The notes under the pieces are model-generated. The model searched no databases and had not been told where the DNA came from. It worked only from the letters and a program-made list of their open reading frames with translations. The translations under genes and the position numbers were made by a program. A stretch of 30,936 nucleotides of DNA. Origin: Promethearchaeota archaeon. GTDB taxonomy: Archaea; Asgardarchaeota; Lokiarchaeia; Sigynarchaeales; SOKP01. Location: contig JAEOTL010000251.1 of NCBI GenBank assembly GCA_016839845.1, forward strand, positions 1 through 30,936. Direction: 5' to 3'. Positions 15,888 through 24,166 of this stretch are shown piece by piece. The stretch's first letter is position 1. Each line of letters begins with the position of its first letter.

Positions 15888-16880
15888 ATGGAAATTTGGA
15901 ATAAGTCGAAAAAATTAAAGAGTGAACTATTAAAAAAAGCCAGTAATATAGAAGATAACAGTAGGAGAATATTATTTATTCTTAGAAATTTAGGTCCGCA
16001 AAGATTTACAAACCTCATTAAATATTCAAATTTAAGTAGATCTACCGTATCTAAGTATCTAGCTAATCATAGGAAAAATAATTACATAGAACAGCGGATA
16101 TTTACAGATAAATTGAGTAATAAACAGTACCGTGGTTATGTAATTACTGAATTAGGGATTGAAAAACTTGGAGAAGAACCTTTAAAGTTAAAAAATGAGT
16201 TATTTGTAGTTAATGAGCTAAAAGAAAATGTTAGAAAATTAGAAAGTTTAATAGATTTTTACAAAGAAATAAACGTTGAGGGTGCGTTTATAATCCATAT
16301 AGTAAGAATTATATCCAAGATTGGTGACAATTTTTTTGAATTGCAGCAAGATAGAGATCTGTATCTATCGCTTTTTTATATATTTTATAATTCTGTTCTA
16401 GGTCAGGGTGCTTTTGCTAGAAAATATTGGCGTTTTGATGAATCCAGTTCTCAAAAGTTTGTTGGGTATAAGTTAAGCTTAGATCAATTTTGTGAAGTTT
16501 ACAATGTTTCAAGAGAAGCTATTAATTATCTTGCTAAGTATAAATTAATCAAAAATGATTTTGGCTTTTATCTAATTCAAAGGGAAAATGCAGATTTCTT
16601 TTTTCATGAGGAAGATTTAGTGGGAACTACAACTCTTCGACTCATCAGAGATAGACTAATTGATGAGATTATAAATGTTCAAGAGGATATTTATGAGATT
16701 AACAAAGATATGGCCATTGTAGCCAAAGAAATAACCAATGAATTAAAGGAAATGGGTTTGATTTGGGATGCAATTCACGAACAATTCCAATTAGTTATTT
16801 TGAGTTTATTAACTAAAAATGCAGTAGAAATGGGTTTTTCATATGATGGTTTTGCTTTAACCCTAAACCAAAATGAATAG
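15888..16880 (+). CDS. Winged-helix DNA-binding protein with unknown C-terminal domain
   Basis: 330 residues. Residues about 24-95 form a winged helix: RRILFILRNLGPQRFTNLIK, recognition-helix-like LSRSTVSKYLANHRKNNYIE, then a wing with YRGYVITELGIEKLG, the pattern of MarR/ArsR-type transcription factors. The remaining 235 residues are Phe/Tyr-rich and helical; a second helix-turn-helix-like stretch (LDQFCEVYNVSREAINYLAKYKLI) lies near 197-220. The C-terminal part has no motif I recognise and may bind a ligand or a partner. It is probably a transcription regulator with a leaderless mRNA. Its targets are unknown; the divergent ubiquitin-like gene and the downstream LRR gene are the nearest candidates. 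Confidence 0.7.
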   Translation: MEIWNKSKKLKSELLKKASNIEDNSRRILFILRNLGPQRFTNLIKYSNLSRSTVSKYLANHRKNNYIEQRIFTDKLSNKQYRGYVITELGIEKLGEEPLKLKNELFVVNELKENVRKLESLIDFYKEINVEGAFIIHIVRIISKIGDNFFELQQDRDLYLSLFYIFYNSVLGQGAFARKYWRFDESSSQKFVGYKLSLDQFCEVYNVSREAINYLAKYKLIKNDFGFYLIQRENADFFFHEEDLVGTTTLRLIRDRLIDEIINVQEDIYEINKDMAIVAKEITNELKEMGLIWDAIHEQFQLVILSLLTKNAVEMGFSYDGFALTLNQNE

Positions 16881-17021
16881 ACATCTCGAAAATGTAAAAT
16901 TGTTAGATTCCAATAAAAAAAATCATTTCTTTTTGAAAAATTGTAAAATCATTAGGGTTTAGTTATTGATAAATAATTGCTTCCTTGCAACCATTAACAA
17001 AAATCCTAACTCAACTAAAAT

Positions 17022-18617
17022 ATGATTATTTATCAGATAATTCTATTTTCCATTTTTTCGTTGGTTATTTACAGCACAGTGATCAGAACTCAAAATGCCA
17101 TTAAGGAATTTAAAATTAATCAATATCTTAAATTAAAACTTGAGAATGGAAGAACAAATATCTATGTAAAAAATCGAATGTTTAGGCAGTGCATGTACTT
17201 GTTATTGAACATCCCCGTAACTCAAATTGAAGATTATGAGGAAATAGACTCAATTGATGAGGCTGCTGAAAAACTGGATAGACGTATGGAGCGAGATCAT
17301 AATATTATATCACCCGAAGAAGAATTTATGGGTCACAGTTCAAATTTACAGGTTTGGGCAGAAAGTGGGTATGACACAAGAATTCTTCATAGAAATATTG
17401 CGTTTCCCTTATTAAAACGACTGACAGAAGTAGGTGATCCCGTAGCAAAACAAGTCTTTAAAGAAGAAATCGCATTAAGATTGTCAAGCGGTCATCCAAC
17501 AGTGATAAATTATTTAATTCAAAATGGCTACTTAAAATATTTAAATGTAGAAGAATTTGAAAGCATTTTAGACGTTATTAATCCTAATCTTATTGAAGAA
17601 GTGAGTAATAGAATAAAGAATTCAATAGATTTTGTTCAAAACGGGGATTTAAGCCCACAAATCAACTATATAATAAAAGATATCCTCAGGAATTTTGGAT
17701 TAGAACATATTACGCTTATAATGTCAAAAATTTTAGATCACATTCCCCAAACTTCAAAATCTCCTCTTGTAAGAGCTACTTATACGCTATTTAAGAACCA
17801 AAAAAGATTCCCTCTCATTCAATTTGTAAATCAAAATCTTCACCACTTTAAAGATTTTGATTTTGAATTTGATTTTATTAGATATAAAGAGAATGTAGTT
17901 GGTATATTTAAAGATGAAAAGATGTATTTAAGGAATCAAAATATCACAAACATTACAGATATAGGTGGATCTAAGGGAAAGTTAGATAAAGTGAAAGAAT
18001 TGGATCTAAGTCATAATCATATTACTAACCTTGAAGGAATTGATAAATTTCCTAACTTAAAACTATTAAAACTTAATAATAATAGAATAAAGGATCTAGA
18101 GGGAATCACGAATCTTAAGAAGTTAGAAGAAATATACCTAAGGAATAATTTACTCACAAATTTATCCGGAATAAGAAATTTATTGAATTTAAAATCATTA
18201 GATCTTTCAGGGAATCCTAACATCATAGAAATCCCAGAATTTTTTAATGATTTCTCTTCTTTGACAAAACTAAAGCTTTGGAATTGTAATATTAAGAACT
18301 TCACTGAGTCCACTTCAAAATTCTTCTGGATGGATCAGAATTACAGATACTACACAGGTTATTCTCAAAGAGACAAGGATATATACGAAAGAACTCACGG
18401 AAAACCTGCTTCTCAAAATAACGCATTGTATAAACATTTTGTGCAGTGGGTATTTAAGATGAGAAGACTCATGTTAGAAAAAGGATTTACTCTTACAGAT
18501 ATAGAGAATTTCAATAGAGACACTCTGCAAAAAGCAATTTGGTCAGGAACAACTACACTCCTTTTCAGAAAATGGTTATTTAATAAACCTCAGAAAAAGA
18601 TTACAGATTTCCTCTAA
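17022..18617 (+). CDS. Membrane-anchored leucine-rich-repeat protein
   Basis: 531 residues. An N-terminal hydrophobic helix (1-21) is followed directly by basic sequence, so it acts as a signal anchor with the rest probably cytoplasmic. Residues about 28-200 form a helical domain (KLENGRTNIYVKNRMF, IDSIDEAAEKLDRRME, SNLQVWAESGYDTR) that I recall as recurrent in Asgard LRR proteins, often without the anchor. About six leucine-rich repeats cover 300-430 (for example VKELDLSHNHITNLEGI, LKLLKLNNNRIKDLEGI) of the short SDS22-like 22-residue type, a protein-binding surface. The C-terminal 100 residues are basic and helical. Function unknown; likely a scaffold. It ends six bases before the convergent nadA stop. 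Confidence 0.8.
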   Translation: MIIYQIILFSIFSLVIYSTVIRTQNAIKEFKINQYLKLKLENGRTNIYVKNRMFRQCMYLLLNIPVTQIEDYEEIDSIDEAAEKLDRRMERDHNIISPEEEFMGHSSNLQVWAESGYDTRILHRNIAFPLLKRLTEVGDPVAKQVFKEEIALRLSSGHPTVINYLIQNGYLKYLNVEEFESILDVINPNLIEEVSNRIKNSIDFVQNGDLSPQINYIIKDILRNFGLEHITLIMSKILDHIPQTSKSPLVRATYTLFKNQKRFPLIQFVNQNLHHFKDFDFEFDFIRYKENVVGIFKDEKMYLRNQNITNITDIGGSKGKLDKVKELDLSHNHITNLEGIDKFPNLKLLKLNNNRIKDLEGITNLKKLEEIYLRNNLLTNLSGIRNLLNLKSLDLSGNPNIIEIPEFFNDFSSLTKLKLWNCNIKNFTESTSKFFWMDQNYRYYTGYSQRDKDIYERTHGKPASQNNALYKHFVQWVFKMRRLMLEKGFTLTDIENFNRDTLQKAIWSGTTTLLFRKWLFNKPQKKITDFL

Positions 18618-18623
18618 TAACTC

Positions 18624-19568
18624 TTAGGAAAAATCTAACATTCTCTGAATTGGTTTTAAAGCTCTTTGGGCAATATCTGGTGGTACTTTTATTTCAAATG
18701 TTTTATCATCAAGGTTTTCTAATAGGTATTTTATTAACTCAAGATTATGTTTTTTCATATTATAACATACCAATTTATCTTTAGCTAAAATAAATTTATT
18801 ACCGGGCAAATCTTCAGACATTCTCTCCAATAATCCTATCTCTGTCCCAATAATAAACTCTTTTATTCTTGTTGAATTGTCTTCAGCATATTTCCGCATT
18901 TGTGCTGTTGATCCAACAAAATCAGCCATGTCCCGAACTTCTCTAACACACTCGGGGTGGACAAGTAAAGTTGCTTTTGGATTTTTTTTTCTAATATCTT
19001 TAATATCTTCAACAGTAATTTGGGAATGAACGTAGCAATGCCCTTTATCGGGCATTTTTATAGTCTTTAATTTTGACATTTGCTCTGTATAGTCGGCTAA
19101 ATTTGCATCAGGACCGAATAAAGCTGCCTTAGCTTTAAACTCTTTACAGATTTTCTTAGTCACTTTCACTGCGTTCGAAGACGTACAACAAATATCAGAT
19201 TCTGCCTTTACTGCTGCAGTAGAATTAACATACACAACCACTGGTAATCCGGGATTCTGTTCTTTAAATTCCCTAACCATTTCAGGAGTAAGAAATGCCG
19301 CCATAGGACAACATGATTCATAATTAGGGATCATAATATGTTTATCTTGGTTTAAAATAGAAGCCGTCTCAGCCATGAAATCGACACCAGCAAATATGAT
19401 ATACTTTGTATTTGCTTTTTCTTTAGCTATTCGAGATAATCCAAGAGAATCACCAAGGTAATCTGCGATTTCTTGAATTTCAATAGGTTGATAGTAATGC
19501 GCTAGAATGAGTACATCTTTTTTATTTTTTAACTTTAAAATTTCTTCTTGTAATTGCTTGACAGTCAT
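18624..19568 (-). CDS. nadA: Quinolinate synthase NadA
   Basis: 314 residues, the full family length. NadA condenses iminoaspartate with dihydroxyacetone phosphate to quinolinate, the precursor of NAD, using a [4Fe-4S] cluster. Three cluster cysteines lie in their family contexts: Cys87 (CCPMA), Cys178 (GHCYVH) and Cys268 (VCYNMK). Other conserved motifs are ILAHYYQ (21-27), GDSLGLSR (39-46), FAGVDFMAET (59-68), VVYVNSTAAVKA (111-122), CCTSSNAV (127-134) and HPECV (204-208). No NadB/aspartate dehydrogenase or NadC is in the window. It lies downstream of the WD40-TIR gene on the same strand but has its own TATA box. Confidence 0.96.
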   Translation of the reverse strand: MTVKQLQEEILKLKNKKDVLILAHYYQPIEIQEIADYLGDSLGLSRIAKEKANTKYIIFAGVDFMAETASILNQDKHIMIPNYESCCPMAAFLTPEMVREFKEQNPGLPVVVYVNSTAAVKAESDICCTSSNAVKVTKKICKEFKAKAALFGPDANLADYTEQMSKLKTIKMPDKGHCYVHSQITVEDIKDIRKKNPKATLLVHPECVREVRDMADFVGSTAQMRKYAEDNSTRIKEFIIGTEIGLLERMSEDLPGNKFILAKDKLVCYNMKKHNLELIKYLLENLDDKTFEIKVPPDIAQRALKPIQRMLDFS

Positions 19569-19588
19569 CTCTTTGAATTGCTATTATT

Positions 19589-19600
19589 GTAAATATATGA
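19589..19600 (-). promoter_or_regulatory. TATA box for nadA
   Basis: On the minus strand TCATATATTTAC, centred about 26 bases before the nadA ATG (19568), so nadA is probably transcribed on its own as a leaderless mRNA rather than only from the upstream WD40-TIR gene. Confidence 0.5.
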
Positions 19601-19709
19601 TTATAAGCTTTTAGCAAAAATAAGGTCACTGTTTATAATAATTAATATTGCTCTGGTATAAGTGATAAAAAAAGTAAGATTTAATCTTCTAATAAACGAA
19701 GAGTCTAAG

Positions 19710-22700
19710 TTATTTTGAATTTGAATTTATACAATTTTTCATTATTAAACTATAGAGTTGTTCAACATTCTTATCAAAATCCGTCAAGTCAAATTCAACA
19801 CCCAACCTTGATTTAATAAGGGTAGGCATATGATTAGGATTCAAAAACACAGGAATTATCGGTTTACCTTCCATATCTGCTGCGGTCCATTCTTCATTAA
19901 CATCTCTTGAATTTAAAGCATTTTCTGTACAAAATAAGATCATAGCATGACATCTTCCAACATTGTCACTCATCCATTTCTTAATATTGTCTTTCATATC
20001 TTTTTGCCAATATGTAACCTCCTTAATTTCATCGTATTCTTCTAAGCTTCTTGTTAATTCATTGATATTAAACAACTCAGCATCCGCAGTCGCATAGCTT
20101 ATAAAAATTACCAATTCTCCTAATATTTCTCCTGCTTCAGCTATCCTTTCTCTTGATGAATAATCACTAAATTCTGTAATAATTCCTTTATCCATGAGAA
20201 ACAGCCCGATCTTTTTTGCTTGCTTCAAATCATATCCTAACTCCACTACCAAATAATATAAAGAAGGTTCAATGTGTTTTTGAAGAACTTTTGTCCCTAA
20301 CATTGATAATTTATCGATCTCATCCTCTTCATAAGTTCCTGGTTCTTGTAATAAGTTTTCATAGTATTCTGTATCCGAAATTTCTATGTTTAGTTGGTTA
20401 ACCATTTCAGCTTTAGTTATTTTTCTCTTATTTACAGACTCAAATTCTAAGATCTTTTTAACAATTTCATTAGTTTCTTTTGGATCTCTTAAATTTTTTA
20501 ATTTCTCGAAAGCAATAGATTTAATATCTTCAAAATTAAACACATCTGCAGCCTCTAAAACATAATTCAATTTCTCGATGGCTTCAGAATATTCATTTTT
20601 AACAATGGACTCCTCTACTTCAGATAATTTTGTTTTTAATTCTTGAAGAAGTTCTGCTTTTTCTTCTGTTAATAAATCCCAAATTAATACATCCCCTGAG
20701 TTATAACCAGCTATAATTTGGGTTTTTTCTGGGATAAATTTAGCAGAATTAACTTTCGAAAGGTAGTAGTAGTTTGTTTGGTGTTTATCTATAAAATCCC
20801 ATACTCTAACAATATTATCTTCTGTACCGCAAGCTACATATAAACCATCGGAAGAAAATGTGACTGACGTTACAGCACTATTAATTTTGTCAAATGTATA
20901 ATCTAACTCTCCAGTTTCAACTTTCCATATCTTAACGGTTTGATCTTGTGAGCCACTTGCGATATATTGTCCATCAGGAATAAAAACAACTGAAGTTACG
21001 GCTCCAGTATGACCTTCAAGAGTCCTAATAAGTTTACCTTTTTTAGTACCCCATAAATTAATTGTATTATCCTCTGAGCCACTTACTATATATTGCCCAT
21101 TTGCAGATATATCAAGAGATGTTATAGCTTTTGAGTGTCCCTTTAACTTTTTCTGTATTGTACCTGTGTTAGAATCCCAGATTAAAATTGTTTTATCTTT
21201 TGACCCACTAACAATATATTCTTTATCAAGTGACGCTGCTACAGCTGTAACAGCATCATCATGACCGGGGAGCGTCATAATTGTTTCACCTGTATCTAGT
21301 GACCATTTTTTTAAAGTATGATCATGAGATGCACTGACTACGTACTTTCCATCAGGTAAAAAGGTTACTGAACTTATTATATCAGTGTGACCTCTTAGAG
21401 TTTTAACTAAACTACCATCAGAAAGATTCCAAACTACCAAGGATTTATTTGACAACCCACTAACTGCATATTTACCATCTAATGAAACTGCAACCGAATT
21501 TACGTTTTCAGAGTGTCCCTTAATAAATTTGAATACTCCTCCAAAATCAAGTCCCCAAATTTTTAGAGTACCATCTTGAGATCCACTTATAGCATATTTT
21601 CCATCGGGTGTAATAGCTACAGATGTTACTTCTTTTGAATGCCCGTCAAAAGTCTGAATTAATTCATTTTTATTGTCCCATACTTTCAGTGTCTGATCAT
21701 CGGAACAACTAATAAAGCAATTCCCAATAGGGGAATAGGCAACGCTAGACACAATATCAGAATGTTCCTCTATACTCTTTTTTTCCTCTCCAGTGTAAAA
21801 GTCCCAGATTTTTATAGATTTGTCATCTGCCCCACTAATTAAATTTTCTCCCTTATTAGAAACTGCAACTGATAAAACTTTCCCTTTATGCCCACTAAGA
21901 TCGTTGATTATCTCTTTTGAGGCATAATCCCATATTTTTATATGTTTATCTTCAGACCCTGTTATAAAATATCTTCCATTGGGACTGAATTGTATTGATG
22001 TTATTGCCCCCTTATGACCTTTTGATTCCCAAATAAAATCACTATTTCTAAGGTCCCAGATTTTTAGTAAATTATTACTTGTTCCTATAATAATTTGTTT
22101 ATTATCTGGGGTAAAGATTGCCGAATTAACGTAATATCCCAATCGATCTAAAACAGCAAGTGGTTTAGAATTTTTTATATCCCAGATATAAACTTTCTTA
22201 TCCATCCCACTGCTAATAATGTAATTTCCGTCGGGTGAAAATGCTATTGAATTAATGGGTCTCGTATGATCTTTGAAAAGTCTTACTTGTTTTAGATTTT
22301 TAAAATCCCATACTTTGATTGATCGGTCTTTGGATGCGGTCCCAATATAGTTTCCATTTGGAGAGATTGATACAGAACTTACCCCATCTGGGTGAGCAGT
22401 AATGGTTTGCTCCAACCGTCCCTCATTATACTCCCAAACCATCAAGTTATTGTCAGCAGAACCAGTTATTATATAATTTCCATCTCGAGAAAAAACTATT
22501 GACTTAACTGCATCAGTATAACCTTTCAATGTTCTAATTATTTCACCGGTTGCCAAATCCCAAAACTTAATAGTGTTATCATCGGAACCACTTACTACCA
22601 GCTTTCCATTAGGAGAAATTGCTACTGATCGCACAATTTCTGTATGACCTTCAAGATTGAGCTTTACTTTGCCTTTTACCAAATTCCATATTCTAATGAT

Positions 22701-23390
22701 GTTATCATTCGAAGCAGTTGCCATATAATTGTTATCTAAAGAAATCGATATTGAAGCTATCCGTCCAGAATGTCCTTTAATAGTACCGTCGAACTTTTGC
22801 TTTTCAAGGTTCCACAAATTAATAACACCATTGTCAGTCCCGCATGCCAAATATTTTCCGTCATTAAATAAAGCCATTGAGGAGACTCCACTTTTATGTT
22901 CAAATCTGTGTAAAACTTTTCCTCCCAAGACATCCCATATAATAGCTTGTCCATCTTTAGACCCACTAATAAGGTTCTTTCCACCAGGAGGTACCACTAG
23001 AGAAGTAACAGCGTCAGTATGTTCATCAAATTCGGTTATTAGATTACCTCGTACTTTTCCCCAGACTTTAATTAAATTATCAGATGAACCACTAAAAATA
23101 TAGGTATCATCTAAAGATATTGCTACTGAAAGAATTGGTTGATTATGGGCTTCAATAGTTCTTATAAGATTTCCAGTTGAAAAATTCCAAATTTTTAAGG
23201 TTTTGTCATCTGAACCGCTAATAATATTATCTCCCTTATGAGTAACGGCGACAGAATTTATGCTTCTACTATGACCAAAACTTTGGGGCATATGGAAAGC
23301 CCTAGCGAGCCCTTTTCTTTTCGGATATAAATGTTGAGGGAACTCGAAACTGCTTTTGCCATCCTTTTTCTGCAATTCAATTTGCATCAA
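19710..23390 (-). CDS. Giant WD40-repeat protein with C-terminal TIR domain
   Basis: 1226 residues. Residues about 37-905 hold 21 WD40 repeats, each ending in a W-D/N/G-like unit (for example SGSDDKTLKIWNF), enough for three seven-bladed propellers. Residues about 906-1085 are helical (ELKTKLSEVEESIV; then LYYLVVELGYDLKQAKKIGL, possibly winged-helix-like). The TIR domain occupies about 1091-1220: VIFISYATADAELF, VTYWQKDM, AMILFCTENALNSRDVNEEW, KPIIPVF and RLGVEFDL. Glu1167 in S-x-x-V-x-x-E-W aligns with the catalytic Glu of TIR NAD hydrolases. Likely a cytoplasmic sensor in which ligand binding by the propellers gathers TIR domains. Either NAD cleavage (as in immune TIRs) or pure scaffolding is possible. 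There is no signal peptide. Confidence 0.92.
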   Translation of the reverse strand: MMQIELQKKDGKSSFEFPQHLYPKRKGLARAFHMPQSFGHSRSINSVAVTHKGDNIISGSDDKTLKIWNFSTGNLIRTIEAHNQPILSVAISLDDTYIFSGSSDNLIKVWGKVRGNLITEFDEHTDAVTSLVVPPGGKNLISGSKDGQAIIWDVLGGKVLHRFEHKSGVSSMALFNDGKYLACGTDNGVINLWNLEKQKFDGTIKGHSGRIASISISLDNNYMATASNDNIIRIWNLVKGKVKLNLEGHTEIVRSVAISPNGKLVVSGSDDNTIKFWDLATGEIIRTLKGYTDAVKSIVFSRDGNYIITGSADNNLMVWEYNEGRLEQTITAHPDGVSSVSISPNGNYIGTASKDRSIKVWDFKNLKQVRLFKDHTRPINSIAFSPDGNYIISSGMDKKVYIWDIKNSKPLAVLDRLGYYVNSAIFTPDNKQIIIGTSNNLLKIWDLRNSDFIWESKGHKGAITSIQFSPNGRYFITGSEDKHIKIWDYASKEIINDLSGHKGKVLSVAVSNKGENLISGADDKSIKIWDFYTGEEKKSIEEHSDIVSSVAYSPIGNCFISCSDDQTLKVWDNKNELIQTFDGHSKEVTSVAITPDGKYAISGSQDGTLKIWGLDFGGVFKFIKGHSENVNSVAVSLDGKYAVSGLSNKSLVVWNLSDGSLVKTLRGHTDIISSVTFLPDGKYVVSASHDHTLKKWSLDTGETIMTLPGHDDAVTAVAASLDKEYIVSGSKDKTILIWDSNTGTIQKKLKGHSKAITSLDISANGQYIVSGSEDNTINLWGTKKGKLIRTLEGHTGAVTSVVFIPDGQYIASGSQDQTVKIWKVETGELDYTFDKINSAVTSVTFSSDGLYVACGTEDNIVRVWDFIDKHQTNYYYLSKVNSAKFIPEKTQIIAGYNSGDVLIWDLLTEEKAELLQELKTKLSEVEESIVKNEYSEAIEKLNYVLEAADVFNFEDIKSIAFEKLKNLRDPKETNEIVKKILEFESVNKRKITKAEMVNQLNIEISDTEYYENLLQEPGTYEEDEIDKLSMLGTKVLQKHIEPSLYYLVVELGYDLKQAKKIGLFLMDKGIITEFSDYSSRERIAEAGEILGELVIFISYATADAELFNINELTRSLEEYDEIKEVTYWQKDMKDNIKKWMSDNVGRCHAMILFCTENALNSRDVNEEWTAADMEGKPIIPVFLNPNHMPTLIKSRLGVEFDLTDFDKNVEQLYSLIMKNCINSNSK

Positions 23391-23606
23391 TTAATCACTT
23401 TTTAGTTTTCATTGAACTTACAATTTCGTCAGATCTTAATAAATTAAATTCCAATATAAATATTGTTAAGATGAGATAAGGACATTTAGACAAGATAGTA
23501 GAAAATTATCAATTAGAATAAGGCATCTTTCCTCATAGAGACACAAGTTATGCCGAGAAATTGAATAAAAATAGAAAAAAATAATAATTTTTGTTTTTAG
23601 ATTTAT

Positions 23607-24023
23607 TTACCCATATCTTTTATGTGTCGCCAATAACCAAATAATCCCAAATGCCCCAAGTGAAAACGCAACGAGAATTATATAATTGGGCCAATAAGTG
23701 TAATCAAATGTTCCTAAGTTTATTATCCAACTCAATATTTGACCTATCGTAACTACAACCATCAAACTAAGGAGGACTAAAGCCTGTCCCATTGCCCACT
23801 CCGCTTCTTTGAACATTCCAATGCCAGATATTACACACCATATACCCATTACTACGGAAAGAAGCCATTGACCCGCACTAAGAGCAGGATCCCACCCGGC
23901 GGGGGGTAATATACCGACATTTGGCAAAAATTCAAGTACTCCTTTGAAAATGAAGACTATACCTACAGTGAATAATAGGATATTAAACAGACCACTTGAT
24001 CCTTTTACTTTACTTTTACTCAT
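23607..24023 (-). CDS. Small four-helix membrane protein
   Basis: 138 residues with about four transmembrane helices: roughly 11-31, 50-71, 77-98 and 111-132, joined by short loops; the first loop is Pro/Gly-rich (LPNVGILPPAGWDP). The N-terminus is basic (SKSKVKGSS), so it should be inside. No family recognised and no catalytic motif visible. It lies between the Nudix and WD40-TIR genes on the same strand, with gaps of 143 and 216 bases and its own TATA-like box, so a shared transcript is not certain. Confidence 0.72.
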   Translation of the reverse strand: MSKSKVKGSSGLFNILLFTVGIVFIFKGVLEFLPNVGILPPAGWDPALSAGQWLLSVVMGIWCVISGIGMFKEAEWAMGQALVLLSLMVVVTIGQILSWIINLGTFDYTYWPNYIILVAFSLGAFGIIWLLATHKRYG

Positions 24024-24040
24024 TTTAAAATTGCCTTTTC

Positions 24041-24055
24041 AATATTTTTTTATAG
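24041..24055 (-). promoter_or_regulatory. TATA-like box for the four-helix membrane protein
   Basis: On the minus strand CTATAAAAAAATATT, centred about 25 bases before the ATG at 24023; suggests a leaderless mRNA. Confidence 0.45.
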
Positions 24056-24166
24056 AATTGAATTCCATTATTGAAAAATTGTCATAGAACTATTTAAAGC
24101 TTTATCTTCAAAAAGATGAAAAGTTATATGAAAAAAGAAAAAATAGGTGTATTAAATATCAAATTT

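Noticed and set aside
19710..23390. Tandem DNA repeats as a CRISPR or satellite array
   Set aside because: The repetition is at the protein level (WD40 blades); the DNA units are diverged and in frame.
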